Positions 45,201 through 52,433 of a stretch of DNA of 64,000 nucleotides are shown piece after piece; the first letter of the stretch is position 1; every line of letters starts with the position of its first letter. The notes beneath the pieces are model-generated. The model worked only from the letters and a program-made list of their open reading frames with translations. It was not told where the DNA came from and did no database searches. Where the stretch lies: assembly GCA_021740845.1 (NCBI GenBank), contig JAIOYZ010000001.1, positions 273,246-337,245 of the forward strand, read 5' to 3'. A program made the translations under genes and the position numbers. Origin of the DNA: Bacteroidia bacterium. GTDB taxonomy: Bacteria > Bacteroidota > Bacteroidia > UKL13-3.

Positions 45201-47235
45201 GCATCAACGCAAGTATCAGCAGATTAGAAATGCTAGTGCCCAAACTTTTATCGAGTTTAATGATACAACGAGTAAAATTGAGTTTAGTAATAATGAATTA
45301 GTATTAGGGATTGAGAACAGACGTTGGGATCACAGAAGGATGGGAGTGGTAATTCCTTATTTATTAAATGCAGGTGTTGGAACATGTATTTCGCAAGGAA
45401 CAGTTGTTTTAGTATTTGAACCTTTCCAAGTTGATTTTCCTTATGAACTGCCAAATTACCCTTTTAATTGTGCCTTCGTTCAAAGTAATAAACACGACCA
45501 AAGTATTCGCTATTATTCCTTTAATACCAATTTGCTTTCTGGAGAGCAAGAATTGGCTAGACTTATTGATTCAATCCCTGAAGGATATTATGTAGCTATG
45601 TTTTCGAGGTATAGCACCAATATTCAAAATTGGGCTCCAAGCACAAAGGCTTTATTCGGTAAAATTGGTTCTCAAAAAGTAGAACATATTCAAAGTCAAA
45701 ATACAGCTTGGGCTTTAATTGGTAAGAAGGGTGAGCCACTTGGATTTGCAACAGAAGACACCGTAATTAATAATACGCTTCCTTCAACTTTACCTCCTTT
45801 GCAATCCGACATTCAAGATGAAAATTATTTGCGAATTAAAAGAAATATAAAACTTAAATGGTACCAAGGAAATTTTGTTTCAGCACCAATTGGTCCTGCC
45901 CAAAAATACAATGAAATTAACCTAAATATTCGTGAAGAAGATCCAGTAATTTCTGGCAGATGGTGGCTTAATGTTTTGGGTATAACTAGCACAGGAAAAG
46001 ATACTGTTTTGATGGCAAATCAAACCTCCAATAGAATTGATATTAGCTGGATAAATTCAAAGAATATTCCTTTTATAAAATTACAGTTTAATTGTGTGGA
46101 TAGTACTTACCGCACACCTCACCAAATAGATTTTTGGCAAGTTAGTTTTGAGCCAACACCAGAGTTAAGCGTGGATATAAATAAGCAATATGCTTTTCAT
46201 TCGGAGGTATTATCTCAGGGCGATACTTTGTTGTTGAGCTTGCCTATGATTAATTTGGGTAAACGAACTATTGATACTACTTATGCATCGCTCGAAATTT
46301 CGGATGCCAATAGGTTAATTCCTTTCTCAAAACTGGTAAAAGTGCCTCCAATTGGTTCAGGCCAAAATTACGTTTTGAACCAAAAAATACCGACCCATAT
46401 TTTGCAAGGTATCAATAGCCTTCAGATAAATTTAAACGCCAATAAGGAACCGGTAGAAAGGACTTATTTGAATAATTTTTATAAGAAATCCTTTCTGGTA
46501 AATGGTGATATTGCCAATCCATATTTGGAGGTAACCTTTGATGGAAAGCGAATCATGAATAGAGATTTTGTTTCTCCTACTCCAAGTATTCGTATTAGTT
46601 CAACCGATAAAAATGCCTTCCTATTACAAAAAGATACCAGCACTTTTGAGTTGTATTTATTACGTCCCAAAACTTTGGATTACGAGCGTGTAAATTTGAA
46701 CAGCAGTGAAGTGCAATTTATTCCTGCAGTAGAAGGAAAAAATGAAGCTATGTTGCTCTACCAGCCAGAAAAATTACCTGATGGCATTTATTCATTAAAG
46801 GTTCAAGCTATAGATGCTAGTGGAAACAAAGCTGGAGTAAATGATTACGAAATCGACTTCAATGTTTTAAATAAGAGTACCATTTCACAGTTCTATCCTT
46901 ATCCAAATCCTTTTACCACTCAGATGCGTTTTGTATATACGCTAACGGGTTCTAAAATTCCAGATCAATTGTTAATTCGTATTTTAACCATTAATGGTAA
47001 AATAGTACGTGAAATTCGCAAAGATGAGTTTGGTCCCATGTATTTTGGTAGCAATGTAAGTGAGTTTGCATGGGATGGCACCGATCAATATGGAGATAGA
47101 TTAGCAAATGGGGTTTACCTTTACCAAGTATTCACAAAAATTGAAGGAAATTCCATCGAAAACAGAGGAACCAATGCCAAAGAGGAGGCTACTTTTTTTG
47201 TAAATGGTACGGGGAAAATTTATTTAATGAAATAG
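42202..47235 (+). CDS. Large C25 gingipain-family peptidase, PorU2-like T9SS sortase candidate
   Basis: A 1677-residue exported protein: signal peptide (about 28 residues), a beta-rich N-terminal propeptide-like part, then a C25 peptidase domain with the catalytic His640 ('FYGHGSLTVLDM') and Cys670 ('FYYFNGCNIGN'). Long beta-sandwich regions follow, and the end ('FYPYPNPFTTQMRF...NGKIVREI...FAWDGTDQYGDRLANGVYLYQV') is a FlgD-like/T9SS sorting-type fold. It is larger than the PorU sortase of Porphyromonas (about 1150). It fits the group called PorU2, which may process cargo of type IX secretion. The role as sortase is inference. Confidence 0.8.
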   Translation: MKIKKTGFGLNLLIAILFAILFAFQTQAQNKYGFEWIRTYQPYLKIKVNQKGLFKIDSAALSAWNGKNPRKFQLFKNGKEQAIFVAGESDGVFNANDFIEFYGTPNDGSLDQFLYRTNAEQPQMFRSIFSDTGIYFLTILPDTSLVQPLRISAFTDIDYGNYTPEPKLVITQQVVPQEDYYYGAYLAADEKYYLSEYGDAEGMMSALIGQGQSRYYTFQTPFATNGISAEAEIKIIGASDFFLPNATQANHHVKIFTIANNQTPVLIIDTTFRGYGEQKFTRSILSTQLGDSTRFLVQVINDIGVSSDFIGVSYIQLSYTRNSFFNGSKLEECLLNTSISGAKTLLQVNNFIGSEPILWDLKTNSRAVGTKNSNQAQFLLPFSSGLRTLVLADGQTNLSSSQLLPISFVAPNPNNNYQYLLISNKQLQNSAENYRTYRSNKYKTYLAYAEDLSDYYCFGNFHPLAIRKFCEHVYKEQATPPQFLLLLGRGYQNNLLKADPRNNALNLVPALGVPSSDNLFTNGFTLTNGAPAIATGRIPASTNTEANNYLQKIIYLETNSDSIQNWRKHYLHLSGGSYESQQVSFKNQLAYLGNFVKDKPIGGDVFSYYKSSTAPTDNNLEGKLIGHLNDGVNFMTFYGHGSLTVLDMSFGGINDLLPNHHTAFYYFNGCNIGNANDVDPLGTGLVYGKDYICADAKGAIGWLAHTNFTFTNHLEYQMEQLYNQFSYQKYGKEIGLQIKAALEVTSQTNEAFARSHALQLLLQGDPALTLYSPSKPDYKIANEDLFISPSNASVQNDSFAVGIILHNLAKAQIDTLEIKVTRKLPDNSIIEYLLSPIMGPNYLDTVYAWIKPLLKKDIGNNQFDVEINPAKKIDEIAFTNNQASINYFLPGSGLQAILPSQYAIISSDTVSLLVQNNNLFAEANEYLFEIDTSLAFLETSSFYRKSEVITANHIAKWDVPLAANDSMVYYWRAKLNLPEAEGGIWVTQSFVHINLGPEGWHQRKYQQIRNASAQTFIEFNDTTSKIEFSNNELVLGIENRRWDHRRMGVVIPYLLNAGVGTCISQGTVVLVFEPFQVDFPYELPNYPFNCAFVQSNKHDQSIRYYSFNTNLLSGEQELARLIDSIPEGYYVAMFSRYSTNIQNWAPSTKALFGKIGSQKVEHIQSQNTAWALIGKKGEPLGFATEDTVINNTLPSTLPPLQSDIQDENYLRIKRNIKLKWYQGNFVSAPIGPAQKYNEINLNIREEDPVISGRWWLNVLGITSTGKDTVLMANQTSNRIDISWINSKNIPFIKLQFNCVDSTYRTPHQIDFWQVSFEPTPELSVDINKQYAFHSEVLSQGDTLLLSLPMINLGKRTIDTTYASLEISDANRLIPFSKLVKVPPIGSGQNYVLNQKIPTHILQGINSLQINLNANKEPVERTYLNNFYKKSFLVNGDIANPYLEVTFDGKRIMNRDFVSPTPSIRISSTDKNAFLLQKDTSTFELYLLRPKTLDYERVNLNSSEVQFIPAVEGKNEAMLLYQPEKLPDGIYSLKVQAIDASGNKAGVNDYEIDFNVLNKSTISQFYPYPNPFTTQMRFVYTLTGSKIPDQLLIRILTINGKIVREIRKDEFGPMYFGSNVSEFAWDGTDQYGDRLANGVYLYQVFTKIEGNSIENRGTNAKEEATFFVNGTGKIYLMK

Positions 47236-47247
47236 CAAAGGCAATTT

Positions 47248-47263
47248 TTTGGTTCGAACCAAA
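47248..47263. repeat. 16-bp perfect palindrome related to the dispersed element
   Basis: TTTGGTTCGAACCAAA is a perfect palindrome and a one-base variant (GGTTCGAACC) of the dispersed element, in the gap after the C25 peptidase gene. Confidence 0.75.
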
Positions 47264-47361
47264 TTATTAAAAACAAATGCCTTTTGGAATCAATTTCTGT
47301 GTTTTATCTTTTTTTAATTGCGTAAAAAATTACACTTTCGCAGGATATTAATACTACAATT

Positions 47362-47778
47362 ATGACAGCACCTAAAGTTGGAGACGTGTTTACCCACGAC
47401 ATCACTTACACCCAAGAACAAGTTAATATGTATGCCCAAATTAGCGGCGATACCAATCCTTTACACGTAAATCAAGAAGTTGGAAGCGCCAGCATGTTTG
47501 GAAAATGTATCATTCACGGACATTTTAGCGCAAGCGTGTTTACCAAAATTTTTGGAACCTTATTATTTCCAGAAGGCCAAATTTACATGAAGCAAAATAC
47601 AACTTTCTTAAAACCAATGTTTGTTGAAACTCCTTATCAAGCGGTAATAACCGTAAAAGAAGTTTTCCCAGAAAAGAACAGAGTTTTATTTGAAACCAAA
47701 GTTGTAGATGTAGCAACAGGTGCAGATACCATTACCGGTGAAGCTTTGTTGATGAATAAAAAACATTACGTTTGGTAA
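47362..47778 (+). CDS. phaJ: (R)-specific enoyl-CoA hydratase, MaoC/PhaJ-like
   Basis: A 138-residue single hot-dog domain protein. The hydratase-2 motif with catalytic Asp30 and His35 is visible in 'ISGDTNPLHVN', followed by 'HGHFSASVF'. PhaJ turns trans-2-enoyl-CoA from fatty-acid oxidation into (R)-3-hydroxyacyl-CoA, the substrate of PHA synthase. The MaoC fold also occurs in other roles, but the neighbouring PHA synthase genes support PhaJ. It has its own terminator, with about 340 bp to the next gene. Confidence 0.82.
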   Translation: MTAPKVGDVFTHDITYTQEQVNMYAQISGDTNPLHVNQEVGSASMFGKCIIHGHFSASVFTKIFGTLLFPEGQIYMKQNTTFLKPMFVETPYQAVITVKEVFPEKNRVLFETKVVDVATGADTITGEALLMNKKHYVW

Positions 47779-47810
47779 TAAATTAGGGTAATTAATTCCT
47801 CAATGGCCTA

Positions 47811-47848
47811 AATCCTGAATCAAAAAAATTGGTTCAGGATTTTTTTTG
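47811..47848 (+). terminator. Intrinsic terminator after the phaJ-like gene
   Basis: Arms ATCCTGAA (about 47812) and TTCAGGAT (47833-47840) around a 13-base loop, followed by a TTTTTTT run. The gap 47779-48121 (343 bp) otherwise holds a half-copy of the dispersed element (TTTTGAACC near 47855), an AT-rich stretch and the phaE promoter. Confidence 0.8.
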
Positions 47849-48033
47849 TTCGTTTTGAACCAAAAAATATTTTAAAAAAAAAATTAAAGAATATGAATTT
47901 TTTACGCAGGATTTTGCCTTTTGTGCACCAGAAATTATTTATTTTTTTCCTTAGTTGATTAATGTCAGCTAAATTTCTTCCTTAGATAGTGGCTTGTTTG
48001 AGCCCTATTGATGATAATTTAATGCAGATAGCA

Positions 48034-48062
48034 TTGAAAATAAAGAATATGTACTAATTTTG
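48034..48062 (+). promoter_or_regulatory. Promoter of phaE
   Basis: TTG at 48034-48036, 18 bases, then TAATTTTG at 48055-48062: a complete match to the Bacteroidota promoter consensus, giving a leader of about 50 bases before the phaE ATG. Confidence 0.72.
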
Positions 48063-48121
48063 CGCCCGATTTCAGGACCCAAACTGATCTCCAATGAAAA
48101 ACAATTATATTAAATAATACT

Positions 48122-49426
48122 ATGGAAAACAAGAACATGTTTGAATCTTTTGCAGATATGCAAAAACAAGCAGCCGAAACTTTTACAAATGCAGCCGAAA
48201 ATATGCAAAAAGCTATGAACGGTGCGCCTGTAGATTTTAATTCTGATATCTTCAAAAAATGGTATGATAGCCAAATGGCTTGGTTCAATCAAGCTCAAGG
48301 TGAAAACAAAAATGTTCAATCTTTTGAGTTCTTCAATAACTGGATGACCCAACAAATGGAAATGGCTAAAAACTGGCAAGAAATGAGCAAAAATGCATTC
48401 TCTAGCATTCCTCAAATGAACAACATGAACGCAGAAATGGGTAATATGATGAATATGTTCAATTCTTGGAAAGATTCTTTGTCGAGCACTTATTCTGAAA
48501 TGATGAATAATATGAACAACGGAACTGCTAAAAATTCTTTCTCTGGTTTATTCAACAATGCAGAAATGTACATGAAAATGTATGAATTAATGATGCCTAT
48601 GATGAAGAGCTTGAACGATAAGACTTATACTCCTGAAATGTTCAAACAAATGTTTAACAATGAAATGTACAAAAACATGATGGACAAAATGTTCAACATG
48701 CAACCTGATTTCATGAAAAACATGATGGAAAACATGAACGTTTCTTCTAAAGATGCAATGGGTAAAATGATGGATATGAACAAAAATATGTTCGATACCA
48801 TGAAGAACAACATGACTTCTCAAATGGGAAACATGATGCCTAATGATATGTTTGGTTCTATGTACAGCAACTACACAAACATGTACAACCAAATGAACAA
48901 TGCATTTGCTCCTTTAACTAAATTAATGCCTGTTAACGGTACTACTCAAAACATGGATGCCATGAAAGAAATGAGTAATATGTTAACTGCTTATAACATG
49001 AAGAATAGCCAAATGCAATACATGATGTATACCACTGGCTTAAAAGCAATGGAGAATTTCTCTGAAAACCTTTACTCAAAAATGCGTAACGGTGAAGACA
49101 TGAAAAACTTCAATAACCTTTACCAAGATTTCTTAGCTAACTACGATAAAGAATTTATCGCTTTATACGAAACCGACGAATATTCTAAGTTAATGGGTGA
49201 AGTTAGTGCTATGCAATTAACTTTAAAGAAAAACATCGAAAAGCAATTGGAAAAATCAATGAGCAACTTGCCTTTGATTAACCGTAGCGAAATGGATGAG
49301 TTATACCAAACTATCCACGATTTGAAAAAACGTATCAATATGTTAGAAAAACAATTGGATACAGACGTAATAGTAGAAGAGCCTGCAAAAGCTGCTCCTG
49401 CTAAAAAAGCGGCTAAAAACGCATAA
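48122..49426 (+). CDS. phaE: PhaE-like subunit of class III PHA synthase, methionine-rich
   Basis: A 434-residue soluble protein without signal peptide. The N-terminus 'SFADMQKQAAETFTNAAENMQKAM' is phasin-like, and the C-terminal 'LPLINRSEMDELYQTIHDLKKRINMLEKQ' matches the hallmark helix of PhaE, the non-catalytic partner of PhaC. The middle (about residues 90-330) is extraordinarily rich in methionine and asparagine: about 68 Met in 434 residues by hand count. A Lys/Ala-rich tail 'AKAAPAKKAAKNA' ends the protein, like the nucleoid-binding tails of some PHA granule proteins. It has its own strong promoter and precedes phaC. Confidence 0.82.
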   Translation: MENKNMFESFADMQKQAAETFTNAAENMQKAMNGAPVDFNSDIFKKWYDSQMAWFNQAQGENKNVQSFEFFNNWMTQQMEMAKNWQEMSKNAFSSIPQMNNMNAEMGNMMNMFNSWKDSLSSTYSEMMNNMNNGTAKNSFSGLFNNAEMYMKMYELMMPMMKSLNDKTYTPEMFKQMFNNEMYKNMMDKMFNMQPDFMKNMMENMNVSSKDAMGKMMDMNKNMFDTMKNNMTSQMGNMMPNDMFGSMYSNYTNMYNQMNNAFAPLTKLMPVNGTTQNMDAMKEMSNMLTAYNMKNSQMQYMMYTTGLKAMENFSENLYSKMRNGEDMKNFNNLYQDFLANYDKEFIALYETDEYSKLMGEVSAMQLTLKKNIEKQLEKSMSNLPLINRSEMDELYQTIHDLKKRINMLEKQLDTDVIVEEPAKAAPAKKAAKNA

Positions 49427-49451
49427 AGTTTAGGGTTTGTTTATATCTAAG

Positions 49452-49492
49452 GCCGCAGATTTAGGTTAACGCCTGATTTCTGTGGCTTTTTT
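49452..49492 (+). terminator. Terminator-like hairpin between phaE and phaC
   Basis: Arms GCCGCAGA (49452-49459) and TCTGTGGC (49479-49486) pair with one G-U, an inner AGG/CCT stem adds to it, and a TTTTTT run follows. It lies 26 bases after the phaE stop and about 50 bases before the phaC start. No promoter was seen between it and phaC. Confidence 0.7.
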
Positions 49493-49541
49493 ATTAACTT
49501 ATTTTTCTATAAATCGCTTCATTAAAATAATATTACATACT

Positions 49542-50597
49542 ATGAATAATTTGAACTTTTCGGAAATGATGGATGAACTTCACACCACTAGCCAAAAGAT
49601 GGTGAAAGGATATGAAATTTTGTCCCAAATGGAGGAGGTAGAAGTTGCTACCACTCCTAAAGAATTGGTTTGGCAAAACGACTTGGTAAAACTTTACCAC
49701 TACAAACGTGATACTCCTGCTAAAAGCAAAATACCTGTTTTGGTTTCTTTTGCAATCATGAACCGTCATGATGTATTGGATTTGCAACCAGATAGATCTT
49801 TAATGAAAAAATTATTGGACGAAGGTTTGGATATCTATATCATGGATTGGGGTTATCCAAAACAACAGCATAAATTCTTAACCATGGAAGATTATATCCT
49901 AGGTTTTATGAACGATGCAGTTGATTTTGTTCGCAAGTCGACCAAAAGTCCTAAAATTCATAAAATGGGAATTTGCCAAGGTGGAACTTTCAGTGCCATT
50001 TACGCTTCTTTATTCCCAGAAAAATTAAAATCATTAACCGTTTATGTTACTCCTTTCGATTTTGGTGGTAACGAATGCATGCTATACAAATGGACCAAAG
50101 ACATCGATGTAGATGTAATGGTTGATAGCTTAGGAATTATTCCTGCTGATATGTTAAACGCTGGTTTTGGTTCTTTAAAACCTAGTGCTGATATGAGCAA
50201 ATACCTAGGAATGGTGGATGTAATGCAAGATGAAGCCAAATTGGCTAATTTCTTACGCATGGAAAAATGGAAAAATGATTGTCCTGATTTAGCTGGTGAA
50301 ATGTTCCGTAAATACATCAAAGATCTTTGGAGAGATAACAAATTAATCAAAGGTGAATTTGAATTAGGTGGTCATTTGGTAAACCTTAAAAACATTACCA
50401 TGCCTTTCCTAAATATTTATGCTACAGAAGACAATATTATTCCTAATACTTCTACCAAACCTGTTATGAAATTAATTGGTTCAAAAGACAAAGAAGAATA
50501 TGCTTTCCCAGGCGGACATATTGGTGTGTTTGTAGGTGGTAAATCGCAAAAAGAATTAGGTCCTAAAGTTGCCCAGTGGGTTATTGATAGAAGCTAA
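49542..50597 (+). CDS. phaC: Class III poly(3-hydroxyalkanoate) synthase PhaC
   Basis: Polymerises (R)-3-hydroxyacyl-CoA into PHA storage granules. It is 351 residues, the size of the class III enzyme from Allochromatium (about 355). The triad is visible at nearly the same positions as in that enzyme: Cys145 in the lipase-like box 'GICQGG', Asp297 in 'ATEDNIIP' and His326 in 'GGHIGV'. The frame extends to 49482, but ATG 49542 (MNNLNFSEMM) gives the family length. It works as a complex with PhaE. The stop is followed by a terminator built from the dispersed element. Confidence 0.9.
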   Translation: MNNLNFSEMMDELHTTSQKMVKGYEILSQMEEVEVATTPKELVWQNDLVKLYHYKRDTPAKSKIPVLVSFAIMNRHDVLDLQPDRSLMKKLLDEGLDIYIMDWGYPKQQHKFLTMEDYILGFMNDAVDFVRKSTKSPKIHKMGICQGGTFSAIYASLFPEKLKSLTVYVTPFDFGGNECMLYKWTKDIDVDVMVDSLGIIPADMLNAGFGSLKPSADMSKYLGMVDVMQDEAKLANFLRMEKWKNDCPDLAGEMFRKYIKDLWRDNKLIKGEFELGGHLVNLKNITMPFLNIYATEDNIIPNTSTKPVMKLIGSKDKEEYAFPGGHIGVFVGGKSQKELGPKVAQWVIDRS

Positions 50598-50616
50598 TTA
50601 AACAGCAATAAAAAAT

Positions 50617-50650
50617 AAAAAAGTTGGTTCGGTTTGAACCAACTTTTTTT
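50617..50650. terminator. Bidirectional terminator built from the dispersed element
   Basis: Arms AAAAAAGTTGGTTC (50617-50630) and GAACCAACTTTTTT (50636-50649) are perfect complements, 14 bp, around the loop GGTTT. The central GGTTCGGTTTGAACC contains a full copy of the dispersed GGTTTGAACC element. T runs on both strands let it end phaC and the convergent polX. Confidence 0.88.
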
Positions 50651-52305
50651 TATGCCTTTTTCTTTGCAAAATGAGCTTCAATAAACTCTAAACTTTGCGC
50701 ATTGAAGCACATTTCTTTAGTTAAGCCGCCCTTACGTGCTACTTCTACCCCATAAAACATATCGTTGAAACCTTCCACTTCGTGCGCATCTGGATTGATG
50801 CTTATCATCACACCTTTGTTGAGCGCATAATCAATATATCTCCAATCCATATCCAAGCGATAAGGATTTGCATTTAGTTCCATTATAACGCCATTAGCGG
50901 CACAAGCATCAATAATTTTGAGGTGGTCTATTGGGTAACCTTCTCGCATTAATAATAACCTTCCAGTTGGGTGACCCAAAATTGTGGTATAAGGATTTTC
51001 AATAGCTGCAATTAACCTGCTCATTGCTTTTTCTTCTGTCATCTTTAAAATGCTATGTACGGAGGCAACTACATAATCAAACGACTTAAGAATTACCTGA
51101 CTATAATCCAAGTTACCATCGTATAAAATATCGCATTCTATTCCAGCAAATATTTTAAACTTGCCAGCTAGTTTTTGGTTCAACTTAGCAATTTCTTGTT
51201 GTTGTAATTCAACACGCTCTTCTGATAGACCATTGGCATAAAATGCACTTTTACTATGGTCTGCCATCCCCAAATATTGATAGCCTTTTTCTTGACAAAA
51301 CTTGGCCATAGTTTCAACCGTATGCAAACCATCACTCCAAGTAGAGTGGTTGTGTAATGGTCCGGTTAGGTCGGTAAATTCAATGAGTTTGGGGAGTTTG
51401 CCTGTTTGCGCTTTTTCAATTTCTCCAAGGTCTTCACGTAATTCAGAAACAATAAATGGCAATCCTGCTTTTGTATAAATTTCCTCTTCAGAGTTGAATG
51501 TATTTTGGTTTGAACCTAAAAGCGCCAATACTTTTTCGGTATGGGTTTGAACCGAACTGAGTTCAAATAATTTCCATGCAAATTCAGATGGAGTACAATA
51601 ATGAAGTTGCACCGAAAATCCATCAAAGGTAAAATGCCCATCTCCAGTGAATATGCCCGTTTCGGAAACTAATTCCGATGAAAAATCGGATTGGTTTTCT
51701 GTTGCGATAAGCAAATCTATTTGGTGCAATATTTCGCACTTTCTTCTGATTTCGCCACATAAAGAAACTTGTTTTGCTAAACTCAAAGTTTCTAGTTTTT
51801 TTACTAAAGCTTGAGCAATAGGATAGGCTTTGGCATAATGAAATTTATTAGCGCTAGCAAACATAAATTCAATTTGTTTGATAACTGCTTCCTGAGTTTT
51901 TAATCCAAAGCCTTTGAATTGTGCCAACCTATTTTCCTTGCAGGCGTAAAGCAATTCGCCAATAGATTCCACACCCATTTCTTTCCAAATAACTGCCACC
52001 TTTTTTGGACCAATACCTTTAATACGCATGATATCTCTTACGCCTTCCGGAGTAGCTTCAAGTAATTCACTTAGTTCTTTAAACGATTCGGTGGTGAATA
52101 TTTCATGGAGCTTTTGGGCAATGCTTTTACCAACTCCTTCCATGCCCTCCAATTCTTGCAAACTTTTGCCATACAAAGGCTCTGGCATTTTATCTATTCT
52201 AAAAGAAGCGGAGGCAAACGATTTTATCTTGAATGGATTTCCTCCATGCAATTCACTTAAATCGGCATAAAGTTTTAATAAATCGGCAATGTCTGAATTA
52301 GTCAT
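50650..52305 (-). CDS. polX: DNA polymerase X family protein with PHP domain
   Basis: A 551-residue repair polymerase. The N-terminal part has helix-hairpin-helix DNA-binding ('EGVGKSIAQKLHEIFTT', 'IKGIGPKKVAVIWKEMG') and polymerase-beta regions. The C-terminal 230 residues are a PHP metal-dependent phosphoesterase domain ('HNHSTWSDGLHTVETMAKFCQEKGYQYLGMADHSKS', 'NPDAHE'), which gives nuclease activity in Bacillus PolX. The palm motif normally holding paired aspartates seems altered: where 'DIDLL'-like is expected it reads 'QIDLLIATE'. Two dispersed-element copies lie inside (51507, 51544). Confidence 0.88.
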   Translation of the reverse strand: MTNSDIADLLKLYADLSELHGGNPFKIKSFASASFRIDKMPEPLYGKSLQELEGMEGVGKSIAQKLHEIFTTESFKELSELLEATPEGVRDIMRIKGIGPKKVAVIWKEMGVESIGELLYACKENRLAQFKGFGLKTQEAVIKQIEFMFASANKFHYAKAYPIAQALVKKLETLSLAKQVSLCGEIRRKCEILHQIDLLIATENQSDFSSELVSETGIFTGDGHFTFDGFSVQLHYCTPSEFAWKLFELSSVQTHTEKVLALLGSNQNTFNSEEEIYTKAGLPFIVSELREDLGEIEKAQTGKLPKLIEFTDLTGPLHNHSTWSDGLHTVETMAKFCQEKGYQYLGMADHSKSAFYANGLSEERVELQQQEIAKLNQKLAGKFKIFAGIECDILYDGNLDYSQVILKSFDYVVASVHSILKMTEEKAMSRLIAAIENPYTTILGHPTGRLLLMREGYPIDHLKIIDACAANGVIMELNANPYRLDMDWRYIDYALNKGVMISINPDAHEVEGFNDMFYGVEVARKGGLTKEMCFNAQSLEFIEAHFAKKKA

Positions 52306-52433
52306 TTTTGAAATTTTGGTGAAACTACAAAAAAATGTTGAAAGTGATTTTGGTTCAAACCGAACTTATACCAAATTGATTTATTTTTACTAAAAACCAA
52401 TTGGGATAGTAAATTACTTTTGAACCTATATTT

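Noticed and set aside
48587-48892. His/Val-rich reverse-strand reading frame under phaE
   Set aside because: Its odd composition comes from the ATG-rich codons of phaE read backwards (CAT = His). No start context, no family; shadow frame.
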